Positions 1 to 5,260 of a DNA stretch of 5,967 bases are shown piece by piece; position 1 is the stretch's first letter, and the number at the start of each line of letters is the position of its first letter. This DNA is from Desulforhopalus sp. GTDB taxonomy: Bacteria > Desulfobacterota > Desulfobulbia > Desulfobulbales > Desulfocapsaceae. Location of the stretch: contig JALNVI010000114.1 of assembly GCA_023231425.1 (NCBI GenBank), positions 1-5,967 of the forward strand, written 5' to 3'. Below the pieces are notes generated by a model. The model made no database searches and was not told where the DNA came from. It worked only from the letters and a program-made list of their open reading frames with translations. The translations under genes and the position numbers were made by a program.

Positions 1-1
1 T

Positions 2-580
2 CCAAAAAGTGTCTGTACCTCGATAAATGAGGTAATCTGCCATGGAATACCGAGTAAGCGCAAACTGCTGGACGGAGATATTGTTAATATTGACATTACT
101 CCGATTCTTGATGGATATTATGCAGACGCCAACAAGACCTTCTTTGTCGGCGAACCTTCCGATGATGCCCGCAAGATTGTCAGTGTGGCTGCGGGCTCCC
201 TGTTGAGGGCCCTTGAGGTAGTCCAGCCGGGGGCGACGCTGGGGGATATCGGCTATGCCATTCAGCACTATGCAGAGGGTGAAGGCTGTTCTGTGGTCCG
301 AGAGTTTGTTGGCCACGGAGTGGGAATTGATTTCCATGAGGCACCGCAAATCTCTCATGTCGGACGCCGTGGACAGGGGCTGGCTCTGGTGGCGGGGATG
401 GTGTTTACCATTGAGCCCATGATTAATCTCGGGGAACGTCACCTCTATATTCTGAGTGATGATTGGACGGCAGTGACGAAAGACGGGAGTCTTTCAGCGC
501 AGTTCGAACAAACCCTTGTGGTAACAGAAAAGGGATATGAGGTCTTGACGCCGTACGATTTGAAAAAATTTATGATCTGA
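2..580 (+). CDS. map: Methionine aminopeptidase, type I (C-terminal part, 5' end outside window)
   Basis: The enzyme removes the initiator methionine from nascent cytosolic proteins using a two-metal centre. The frame is open from the left edge and ends at TGA 578-580, giving 192 residues of a protein usually about 250 or more long, so the N-terminus is outside the window. All five metal ligands of the pita-bread fold can be placed, numbered within the fragment: D31 (VNIDIT), D42 (YADANKTF), H105 (FVGHGVG), E138 (FTIEPM) and E169 (SAQFEQT). H14 in NEVICHGIP and H112 in FHEAP match the substrate-contacting histidines of E. coli MAP. Small deviations from the E. coli pattern are ADANKTF instead of GDTSR-type sequence after the first ligand, and FEQT where E. 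coli has YEHT. Neither removes a ligand. The gene converges on meaB and appears unrelated to the propionate genes. Confidence 0.95.
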   Translation, partial: PKSVCTSINEVICHGIPSKRKLLDGDIVNIDITPILDGYYADANKTFFVGEPSDDARKIVSVAAGSLLRALEVVQPGATLGDIGYAIQHYAEGEGCSVVREFVGHGVGIDFHEAPQISHVGRRGQGLALVAGMVFTIEPMINLGERHLYILSDDWTAVTKDGSLSAQFEQTLVVTEKGYEVLTPYDLKKFMI

Positions 581-588
581 CAGAACAT

Positions 589-642
589 GTCGGGCCAGAA
601 TGATGTTCATGCACACTCCGGCTCGACTTTCCCTTTGTTGTG
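589..642 (+). terminator. Possible rho-independent terminator of map
   Basis: GTCGGGCC (589-596) pairs with GGCTCGAC (620-627), giving eight base pairs with one G-U. A small ATGA/TCAT pairing lies in the 23-nt loop. The stem is followed by TTTCCCTTTGTTG, which is T-rich but broken by C and G. It starts nine bases after the map stop, where a terminator would be expected. The large loop and the interrupted T-tract keep confidence low. Confidence 0.35.
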
Positions 643-764
643 GGGAAGATATCGCATCACTCGTGAGAGCGTCTGCTGCCGGGAATTATTCGCTGTGGAC
701 TAAAGAAAACACTTTTGCTGAGAAAAGACGTCTGCGTTCATAGCCTCTTTTTATTTGTACACAC

Positions 765-793
765 AAAAAAAAACGCAATCAGACTTTCTGATT
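765..793 (-). terminator. Rho-independent terminator of meaB
   Basis: A perfect 7-bp inverted repeat, AATCAGA (777-783) and TCTGATT (787-793), has a 3-nt loop. Read on the minus strand it is followed by GCG and then nine T (plus-strand A-run 765-773). It lies about 110 bases downstream of the meaB stop. No minus-strand gene lies between, so it most likely ends the meaB transcript. The stem is AT-rich and the T-run begins three bases after it, so termination may be moderate. Confidence 0.7.
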
Positions 794-900
794 TCCGCAC
801 TCTGCCCTCTGGACTTCTGTTTCAATACTTCAAAGGAGGTCCAGAAAATCAGCGTGTTCCTCCATTCTTGAGTGATAATGGAAGAAACGCTGGTTCTGTT

Positions 901-1884
901 TCACTTCACTTTTTCCAAAAATTCAAGCAGTATATCCGAGGCTACACCCGGTGCGATAACACCATTTTCCACTTTTATTTTCAGTTCCGGAAGAAGACTT
1001 TGCACTTCGGGGCGGTTGAAGAACCATGCCGCCAGTCCTTCGTCTACCAGAAACCCCATCCAATCCAGAGCCTGCTGTTTGCGGCGGTAGGGAATTTCAC
1101 CTGACTGGGTCAGTTTCTGCTTGTGATCGCAGATGATACCCCAGATATCCAGGATCCCTTCTCCTGTGATGGAGGAACAGGTCTTCACGGGAGGAGTCCA
1201 GTTGGGGCTGGCGGGCATAAGCATGTGCAGTGCCGATTCGTAATCTCGTTTTGCCAGCTGCGCTCGCAGAACGTTATCTCCGTCTGCTTTGTTTATCGCA
1301 ATGGCGTCAGCTACTTCCAGCACTCCTTTCTTGATTCCCTGCAATTCATCGCCTGCTCCGGCAATCATCAATACGAGGAAAAAATCGACCATGGAGGCCA
1401 CAGTGGTTTCCGACTGACCAACCCCCACCGTTTCAATAATTGTCACATCGTAGCCCGCTGCCTCACAGATAAGCATACTCTCACGGGTCTTACGGCCAAC
1501 ACCGCCAAGTGTCCCGGCAGATGGAGAGGGGCGAATAAAGGCATTAGGGTTGACGGCGAGCTTTTCCATGCGGGTTTTGTCGCCAAGAATAGAACCACCG
1601 CTTCGGGTGCTTGAAGGGTCAATGGCAAGAACACAGACCTTATGCCCCTGTTCAGTGAGCATATTGCCGAAAGCCTCAATGAAAGTACTTTTGCCCGCGC
1701 CGGGGACCCCGGTGATTCCGAGCCGCGTACCTTTCCCTGAATAGGGCAGTAATGCGTCAATAACCTTTCTGGCGTGAACCTGGTGAGCGGGGAGGATACT
1801 TTCAATGAGGGTGATGGTGCGGGCGAGCATCAGCTTGTTGCCGTCGAGGATGCCCTTTACATATTCGTCAACTGGTTTCAGCAT
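901..1884 (-). CDS. meaB: MeaB-type G-protein chaperone of methylmalonyl-CoA mutase
   Basis: This P-loop GTPase of the MeaB/ArgK/MMAA family, 327 residues, is full length for the family. Known members gate delivery of adenosylcobalamin to methylmalonyl-CoA mutase, protect it from inactivation and help eject damaged cofactor. Visible motifs are Walker A GVPGAGKS (59-66, K65), the VLAIDPSS strand with D89 (85-92), SGGSILGDKTRM (95-106), the switch ETVGVGQSE (151-159), the GAGDELQGIKKG loop (176-187, corresponding to switch III of MeaB), the guanine-specificity motif NKAD (198-201) and SITGEG (238-243). The C-terminal helical region is the expected dimerisation part. The ATG at 1884 follows AAAGGG with 6-nt spacing; TGA ends it at 901. 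The mutase gene lies 477 bp upstream on the same strand, behind its own terminator, so meaB is probably transcribed separately. The older 'ArgK kinase' label for this family is unlikely given the neighbouring mutase. Confidence 0.96.
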   Translation of the reverse strand: MLKPVDEYVKGILDGNKLMLARTITLIESILPAHQVHARKVIDALLPYSGKGTRLGITGVPGAGKSTFIEAFGNMLTEQGHKVCVLAIDPSSTRSGGSILGDKTRMEKLAVNPNAFIRPSPSAGTLGGVGRKTRESMLICEAAGYDVTIIETVGVGQSETTVASMVDFFLVLMIAGAGDELQGIKKGVLEVADAIAINKADGDNVLRAQLAKRDYESALHMLMPASPNWTPPVKTCSSITGEGILDIWGIICDHKQKLTQSGEIPYRRKQQALDWMGFLVDEGLAAWFFNRPEVQSLLPELKIKVENGVIAPGVASDILLEFLEKVK

Positions 1885-1981
1885 ATTGTGCCCTTTCTAT
1901 TGAAGTGGATTGGGGGGATGCTTGATTTTGTGCTTCCTTCTCTATCTCAAAACTTTCCCTTTGGCAGCTGGAAAATGAGCT

Positions 1982-2010
1982 ATTGAATTTTATTCCATGG
2001 TTGTCGTCAA
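1982..2010 (-). promoter_or_regulatory. Possible sigma-70-type promoter for meaB
   Basis: On the minus strand TTGACG (2010-2005, five of six matches to TTGACA) is separated by exactly 17 bases from TTCAAT (1987-1982, four of six to TATAAT). Transcription from here would give a leader of about 90 nt before the meaB ATG. It lies just downstream of an AT-rich tract (about 2041-2082) that could act as an UP-like element. The -10 match is weak, so this is only a candidate. Confidence 0.3.
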
Positions 2011-2170
2011 TTTCTGTTTATGCTTCAACTCTGACCGAATTTTTTCATTATGTAAAGCGACTTTCTTTTTTTAAATTTTTTCAACAGAGGTGCAGCTGGC
2101 GCATGGAACATGAAAATAACATCGTGAAGAGTCTTCAACCTTCGGGAGCAGGAAGATCGGATACTCCAGG

Positions 2171-2218
2171 TATCAATTTCGAAATGATATATCACCTGAA
2201 AAAGGTTTCGATATCATT
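2171..2218. repeat. Cluster of overlapping inverted repeats (operator- or hairpin-like)
   Basis: AATGATAT (2183-2190) is exactly complementary to ATATCATT (2211-2218). Between them ACCT (2194-2197) pairs with AGGT (2203-2206). The left arm also overlaps a second near-palindrome, TATC-A-ATTTCGAAAT-GATA (2171-2189), built around the perfect 10-bp palindrome ATTTCGAAAT. GATA/TATC half-sites therefore recur several times within 48 bases. The cluster lies about 60 bases beyond the mutase terminator and about 290 bases upstream of meaB. It could be a binding site for a dimeric regulator or an RNA stem-loop; the sequence alone does not decide which. Confidence 0.45.
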
Positions 2219-2271
2219 ACAGATTTCTGCGGTGTCCAGAGCTCGAATGCCCTTTTTTCATCTCTTATTAT

Positions 2272-2313
2272 AAAAAAAAAGGTCTGGCAGATCCCAGAGA
2301 ACCGGTCAGACCT
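2272..2313 (-). terminator. Rho-independent terminator of the mutase gene
   Basis: AGGTCTG (2280-2286) and CAGACCT (2307-2313) form a perfect 7-bp stem, extendable by two pairs of which one lies opposite a mismatch or wobble. On the minus strand the stem runs directly into nine T (plus-strand A-run 2272-2280). It lies about 50 bases after the mutase stop, with another hairpin between. This is a classical strong intrinsic terminator and separates the mutase from meaB. Confidence 0.88.
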
Positions 2314-2322
2314 GCAATAAAT

Positions 2323-2352
2323 CAGTGCGCAGCGGAAAACCGTTGCGCACTG
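2323..2352 (-). repeat. GC-rich stem-loop just after the mutase stop codon
   Basis: CAGTGCGCA (2323-2331) pairs perfectly with TGCGCACTG (2344-2352). After one non-Watson-Crick position the stem continues with three GC pairs (CGG/CCG) and a 4-nt loop. AATAAAT (2316-2322) and ATTTATT (2360-2366) can extend it past a 7-nt bulge and would include the TAA stop at 2362-2364. On the minus strand it is followed only by ATTTATT, so alone it is a poor terminator. It may protect the mRNA 3' end or act with the terminator that follows. Confidence 0.6.
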
Positions 2353-2361
2353 TGAAGCAAT

Positions 2362-4494
2362 TTATTTTCCTTCGATCAGATCAAGGGTTTTCGTTGCTGA
2401 TTCAGGGATCGGAGTACCTGGTCCGAAGATACCTTTAACGCCAGCATCATAGAGGAATTGATAGTCAGCAGGCGGGATAACCCCACCGGCAACAACAATA
2501 ATATCCTCTCCACCTTCTTTCTTGAGTTCTTCAATCAGTGCCGGAATCAACGATTTATGGCCAGCGGCAAGAGAGGAGGCACCAACAACATGCACATCGT
2601 TTTCAATGGCCATCTTGGCCGCTTCTTCCGGTGTTTGGAACATCGGGCTGATATCTACGTCGAAACCGAGGTCGGCATAGGCGGAAGCAACGACCTTGAA
2701 CCCGCGATCATGTCCGTCCTGACCCATCTTGGTAATGAGTATGCGCGGACGACGACCCGTTTTCGCAAGGAAGTCGCTGGTGCGTTTCTGCAATGTGGCA
2801 ATGGCCTCAGTACTGGCGCCGAATTCAGAGGAATATGCGCCGGAGATGACACTGGTAGTGGCTACAAAACGTCCGAATACAGATTCCATAACGTCAGAAA
2901 TTTCTCCTACGGTTGCGCGGGCGCGGACTGCGGGAAGGGCTGCTTCCAAGAGGTTGCCATCGCTTTCAGCGGCAGCTTTAAGATTTGCCAGTGCTTTATC
3001 GACAGCAGCCTGATCGCGGCTTGCTTTAATTTCTTTAAGACGGGCAATTTGTTCGTCGCGGACGGTACTCGGGACTTCTCGTACGTCGAAGTCAATTTTC
3101 TCATCTTTGAGGGTGTATTTGTTGACACCGACGATAACGTCTTGACCGCGGTCGATCCGCGCCTGTTTACGGGCGGCAGACTCTTCAATCCGCATTTTCG
3201 GCATCCCGGATTCAATGGCCTTCGCCATGCCGCCAAGTTCAGCAACTTCATCAATGATCTTTTGTGCTTCCTCAACGATGGAGTTGGTAAGGCCTTCAAC
3301 GTAGTAGGAACCGCCGAGAGGATCAACTACATGGCAGATCTGAGACTCTTCCTGGATGACAATCTGAGTGTTTCGGGCAATCCGTGCGGAGAACTCGGTG
3401 GGTAAACCGATTGCTTCGTCAAAGGAGTTGGTGTGCAGAGACTGGGTGCCGCCGAGTACGGCGGACATTGCTTCGAGAGTAGTCCTGATGATGTTGTTGT
3501 AGGGATCCTGCGCTGTGAGCGACCAGCCGGAGGTCTGACAGTGAGTCCTCAACATGGATGATTTCGGGTTCTTCGGATTAAACTGCTGCATATTGCGATA
3601 CCAGAGAATCCGTGCGGCACGCAACATGGCAATATCCATGAAGAAGTTCATGCCGATACCGAAGAAGAACGAAAGACGCGGTGCGAAGGTGTCAATGTCC
3701 ATGCCGGAGGCGAGTGCTGTTTTCACATACTCAAGACCATCGGCGAGGGTAAAGGCGGCCTGAAGCACACTGTTGGCACCGGCTTCCATGATGTGATAAC
3801 CGGAAATGGAGATGGTGTTGTACTTCGGCATTTCTTTGGAGCAGAACGACATGATATCAGAAACAATCCGCATGGAGGGAGTCGGCGGATAAATATAGGT
3901 ATTACGGGTAAGATATTCCTTGAGAATATCATTCTGGATGGTACCCAGGAGCTGTTCGTGCTTCACACCCTGCTCTTCGGCGGCAACAATATAGCCAGCG
4001 AGAATCGGAAGGACAGCACCGTTCATGGTCATGGAGACGGACATCTTGTCGAGCGGAATACCATCGAAGAGGATCTTCATATCCTCAACAGAGTCAATGG
4101 CTACCCCGGCTTTCCCGATATCCCCGGAGACCCGTGGATGGTCGGAATCATAGCCCCGGTGGGTGGCGAGGTCGAAAGCTACGGAAAGACCTTTCTGACC
4201 GCCAGCGAGTGCTTTGCGATAGAAGTCGTTAGATTCTTTTGCGGTGGAGAATCCAGCATACTGGCGGATGGTCCAGGGGCGGCCTGCATACATGCTTGCC
4301 ATGGGTCCACGCATATAAGGCGCGGTGCCGGGGAGGGAGTTTATATCTTCCATTCCCTCAAGGTCTTCCTGTGTATAAAGAGGTTTTACCTTGATTCCTT
4401 CAGGGGTATCCCAGTCAAGAGTTTCAACGGATTTACCCTTCATTTGTTTTTCAGCGAGTTCTTTCCATGTGGGGTAATTCGGATGTTGTGCCAT
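2362..4494 (-). CDS. mcm: Methylmalonyl-CoA mutase, single-chain, adenosylcobalamin-dependent
   Basis: The enzyme interconverts (R)-methylmalonyl-CoA and succinyl-CoA by a radical 1,2-shift. The 710 residues match single-polypeptide mutases of the Sbm/MutB type (about 710-730). Residues 1 to about 560 form the N-terminal region and substrate barrel; about 583-710 form the B12-binding Rossmann domain. Key residues by family comparison are Y79 in IRQYAGF, R209 in TPSMRI, and Y233-H234 in SGYHIMEAGA. The base-off/His-on motif is D593-G-H595-D-R-G598, with K589 just before. GASSLAAGHKSL (638-649) and VAGGVIPP (668-675) follow. Y79 and R209 are the residues expected for methylmalonyl-CoA; isobutyryl-CoA mutases differ there. 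ATG 4494 is chosen because AAGGAG lies six bases upstream and MAQHPNYP-like N-termini fit the family. The frame stays open upstream to 4722, but that part lies in the riboswitch. The gene has its own terminator and is preceded by the cobalamin riboswitch. Confidence 0.97.
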   Translation of the reverse strand: MAQHPNYPTWKELAEKQMKGKSVETLDWDTPEGIKVKPLYTQEDLEGMEDINSLPGTAPYMRGPMASMYAGRPWTIRQYAGFSTAKESNDFYRKALAGGQKGLSVAFDLATHRGYDSDHPRVSGDIGKAGVAIDSVEDMKILFDGIPLDKMSVSMTMNGAVLPILAGYIVAAEEQGVKHEQLLGTIQNDILKEYLTRNTYIYPPTPSMRIVSDIMSFCSKEMPKYNTISISGYHIMEAGANSVLQAAFTLADGLEYVKTALASGMDIDTFAPRLSFFFGIGMNFFMDIAMLRAARILWYRNMQQFNPKNPKSSMLRTHCQTSGWSLTAQDPYNNIIRTTLEAMSAVLGGTQSLHTNSFDEAIGLPTEFSARIARNTQIVIQEESQICHVVDPLGGSYYVEGLTNSIVEEAQKIIDEVAELGGMAKAIESGMPKMRIEESAARKQARIDRGQDVIVGVNKYTLKDEKIDFDVREVPSTVRDEQIARLKEIKASRDQAAVDKALANLKAAAESDGNLLEAALPAVRARATVGEISDVMESVFGRFVATTSVISGAYSSEFGASTEAIATLQKRTSDFLAKTGRRPRILITKMGQDGHDRGFKVVASAYADLGFDVDISPMFQTPEEAAKMAIENDVHVVGASSLAAGHKSLIPALIEELKKEGGEDIIVVAGGVIPPADYQFLYDAGVKGIFGPGTPIPESATKTLDLIEGK

Positions 4495-4602
4495 TTTACA
4501 CTCCTTACATGTTAAATTGTGTAATTCGTCACTCAAAAAAGGCAGTGATGAGTTTCTCAAAAGTATGCTCGGAGTCCACGCCGTCTGCACATTACAATAC
4601 AC
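4495..4602 (-). promoter_or_regulatory. Expression platform of the cobalamin riboswitch, including the mutase RBS
   Basis: This is the leader RNA between the aptamer and the mutase ATG. The ribosome-binding site AAGGAG is at 4506-4501. ACTCC (4575-4571) is complementary to GGAGT (4504-4500) and could mask it. GGCGTG (4582-4577) can pair with CACTGCC (4547-4541) with one bulge, just before six T (4540-4535), which could form a weak intrinsic terminator. TGTGC/GCATA (4591-4587 and 4568-4564) could form a hairpin presenting CGGCG, complementary to CGCCG around the L5 part of the aptamer, like the kissing loop known in this riboswitch family. The GGCGTG and ACTCC segments lie inside the TGTGC/GCATA hairpin's loop, so these structures would compete. 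Pairings were found by eye without energy calculation, and the mechanism is not settled. Confidence 0.55.
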
Positions 4603-4756
4603 CAGTATGAACAGGGTTTTCTGGCTCTCGGATTCTCCCTCTACTGCACCTTCCCAATTTGAATCTTCCAAATCAGTGGCATTTTGCAGTGTCGGTCCCC
4701 GATTACAGCGGCGGGCCCGCAACGGCTTCTAACCGTTTTCCCTTCTGTCGATACTG
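4603..4756 (-). promoter_or_regulatory. Cobalamin (B12) riboswitch aptamer upstream of the mutase gene
   Basis: Read on the minus strand, the conserved blocks of the cobalamin riboswitch occur in order. They are AAGGGAA (4744-4738), a hairpin AACGG/CCGTT (4737-4733 with 4725-4721), GGGCCCGCCGCTGTAATCGG with its following GGA (4718-4696, stem CCCG/CGGG), the diagnostic GCCACTG (4680-4674), GGGAAGG (4655-4649) and CCGAGAGCCAGAAAACC (4631-4615). The closing P1 helix can be built: CAGTAT (4756-4751) with ATACTG (4608-4603), then GACAG (4749-4745) with CTGTT (4614-4610). Side helices include ACTGCA/TGCAGT (4690-4685 with 4648-4643) and ATTTG/CAAAT (4673-4669 with 4661-4657). The order, spacing and boxes fit the Rfam cobalamin family. 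The long arm between GCCACTG and GGGAAGG suggests the adenosylcobalamin type, as inference. The aptamer ends about 110 nt before the B12-dependent mutase, its evident target. Confidence 0.92.
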
Positions 4757-4769
4757 TCAAATAAATCTA

Positions 4770-4818
4770 TAACTTCGGAAAGTTACTCCGATTCTCTGCT
4801 CTTTTAGAGAGCAGAGAA
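4770..4818 (-). repeat. Two adjacent perfect stem-loops upstream of the riboswitch
   Basis: TTCTCTGCTCT (4792-4802) and AGAGCAGAGAA (4808-4818) form an uninterrupted 11-bp stem with a 5-nt loop. Next to it TAACTT/AAGTTA (minus 4785-4780 with 4775-4770) closes on the tetraloop TCCG. Neither is followed by a T-run on the minus strand, so they are not canonical terminators. They lie where the 5' end or promoter of the mutase transcript should be. TATAGA (4771-4766) is a possible -10 but lacks a good -35. They may be processing or stability elements in an RNA reading through from the epimerase gene. Confidence 0.5.
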
Positions 4819-4826
4819 AATCTTTC

Positions 4827-4848
4827 AAAAAGTCTTGAATTATTCAAG
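4827..4848 (-). terminator. Probable weak terminator of the epimerase gene
   Basis: CTTGAA (4834-4839) and TTCAAG (4843-4848) form a perfect 6-bp AT-rich stem with a 3-nt loop. On the minus strand it is followed by AC and five T (plus-strand A-run 4827-4831). It begins eight bases after the epimerase stop. The short AT-rich stem suggests partial termination, leaving room for read-through into the mutase leader. Confidence 0.45.
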
Positions 4849-4855
4849 GGGATCG

Positions 4856-5260
4856 TCAGTCACGCTGGCAGAGTTCAACAAGAATACCGCCGGTAGCTTT
4901 TGGATGCAAAAAAGCTATCTGAGCTCCACCTGCGCCGCCACGGGGAGTTTCGTCGATTAATTTCACACCCTTCTCTTTCAGCTCTGCCAGAGCGGCCTTA
5001 ATGTCGGCAACCTGGAAAGCAACGTGCTGAAAACCTGCACCTTTTTTTTCAATAAATTTAGCGATGGGGCCATCGGGGGCGGTGGATTCAAGCAATTCAA
5101 TTTCGCTCTGGCCGATGGGAAGAAAGGCTGTGGTTACTTTCTGGCTCTCAACGGTTTCCTTTCCTGCCATTTTCAGGCCAAGAACCTCACTCCAAAACGT
5201 GTTGCCTTCATCAATACTGGGGACTGCGATGCCAAGGTGGTCAATTTTGAGAATTTCCAT
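4856..5260 (-). CDS. mce: Methylmalonyl-CoA epimerase (VOC/glyoxalase fold)
   Basis: The enzyme interconverts (S)- and (R)-methylmalonyl-CoA, linking carboxylation or decarboxylation chemistry to the R-specific mutase. The 134-residue protein has the usual length and two vicinal-oxygen-chelate repeats. The first begins with KIDHLGIAVPS (5-15), the second around GAGFQHVAFQVAD (74-86). Probable metal ligands, by family comparison, are H8, E55 in IELLE, H79 in FQHVAF and E129 in ILVEL. The conserved ETPRGGAGGAQIAFLHPKATGG stretch (104-125) is typical of the epimerase rather than glyoxalase I. ATG 5260 follows a strong AGGAGGAG site with four-base spacing; TGA ends at 4856. It has its own promoter candidate and leader upstream and a weak terminator downstream. 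The mutase follows after about 360 bp, so the two may be partly co-transcribed. Confidence 0.95.
   Translation of the reverse strand: MEILKIDHLGIAVPSIDEGNTFWSEVLGLKMAGKETVESQKVTTAFLPIGQSEIELLESTAPDGPIAKFIEKKGAGFQHVAFQVADIKAALAELKEKGVKLIDETPRGGAGGAQIAFLHPKATGGILVELCQRD

Larger units (their letters stand above)
581..900. other. Convergent intergenic region between map and meaB
   Basis: No convincing gene is seen in these 320 bases. The region lies between the stop codons of two converging genes. It contains a weak terminator candidate for map at its left end and a clear minus-strand terminator at 765-793. It also has an inverted repeat at 808-845 whose right arm contains a perfect anti-16S sequence, AAAGGAGGT (832-840). 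The only starts near that sequence lead to a five-codon frame (GTG at 853) or to a frame that mostly runs antisense to meaB, so the ribosome-binding-like sequence has no evident gene to serve. Confidence 0.7.
1885..2361. other. Long non-coding stretch between the mutase gene and meaB
   Basis: These 477 bases carry no gene that I can support. From the mutase side (right) they hold two tandem hairpins ending in a T9 terminator, a nest of inverted repeats at 2171-2218, a short dyad TGAAG-AGT-CTTCA (2125-2137) and a strongly AT-rich tract at about 2041-2082. A possible meaB promoter lies at 1982-2010. A plus-strand frame of 56 codons (ATG 2103, TAA ending 2273) has a possible AGAGGTG site ten bases upstream, but its product shows no recognisable features and it reads against both flanking genes. 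Confidence 0.6.

Noticed and set aside
715..1104. Plus-strand open frame starting in the map-meaB gap
   Set aside because: It starts with TTG without a suitable ribosome-binding site, runs through the meaB terminator and then antisense into meaB.
1123..1614. Plus-strand open frame of 163 codons opposite meaB
   Set aside because: It is antisense to the conserved GTPase motifs of meaB and has no credible start site or product.
2259..2261. Minus-strand ATG starting a 14-codon frame (MKKGHSSSGHRRNL) after the mutase terminator
   Set aside because: It is too short to judge and lies directly after the terminator T-run. It has no clear ribosome-binding site and no repeated codons of a leader peptide.
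2458..3405. Plus-strand open frame of 315 codons opposite the mutase C-terminal half
   Set aside because: It is a shadow of the mutase and includes the antisense of the B12-binding domain. The product is low in recognisable features and rich in residues expected from reverse-complemented coding DNA.
3793..4515. Plus-strand open frame of 240 codons opposite the mutase gene
   Set aside because: It lies fully antisense to well-conserved mutase sequence. The translation has no family resemblance, and the opening follows from codon bias of the real gene.
4732..4760. TTGACA on the minus strand (4760-4755) as a -35 box for the mutase
   Set aside because: The hexamer is a perfect -35 match, but 17 bases later the sequence is AACGGT, which is not a -10. 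The site overlaps the P1 helix and first conserved box of the riboswitch, which must be transcribed.
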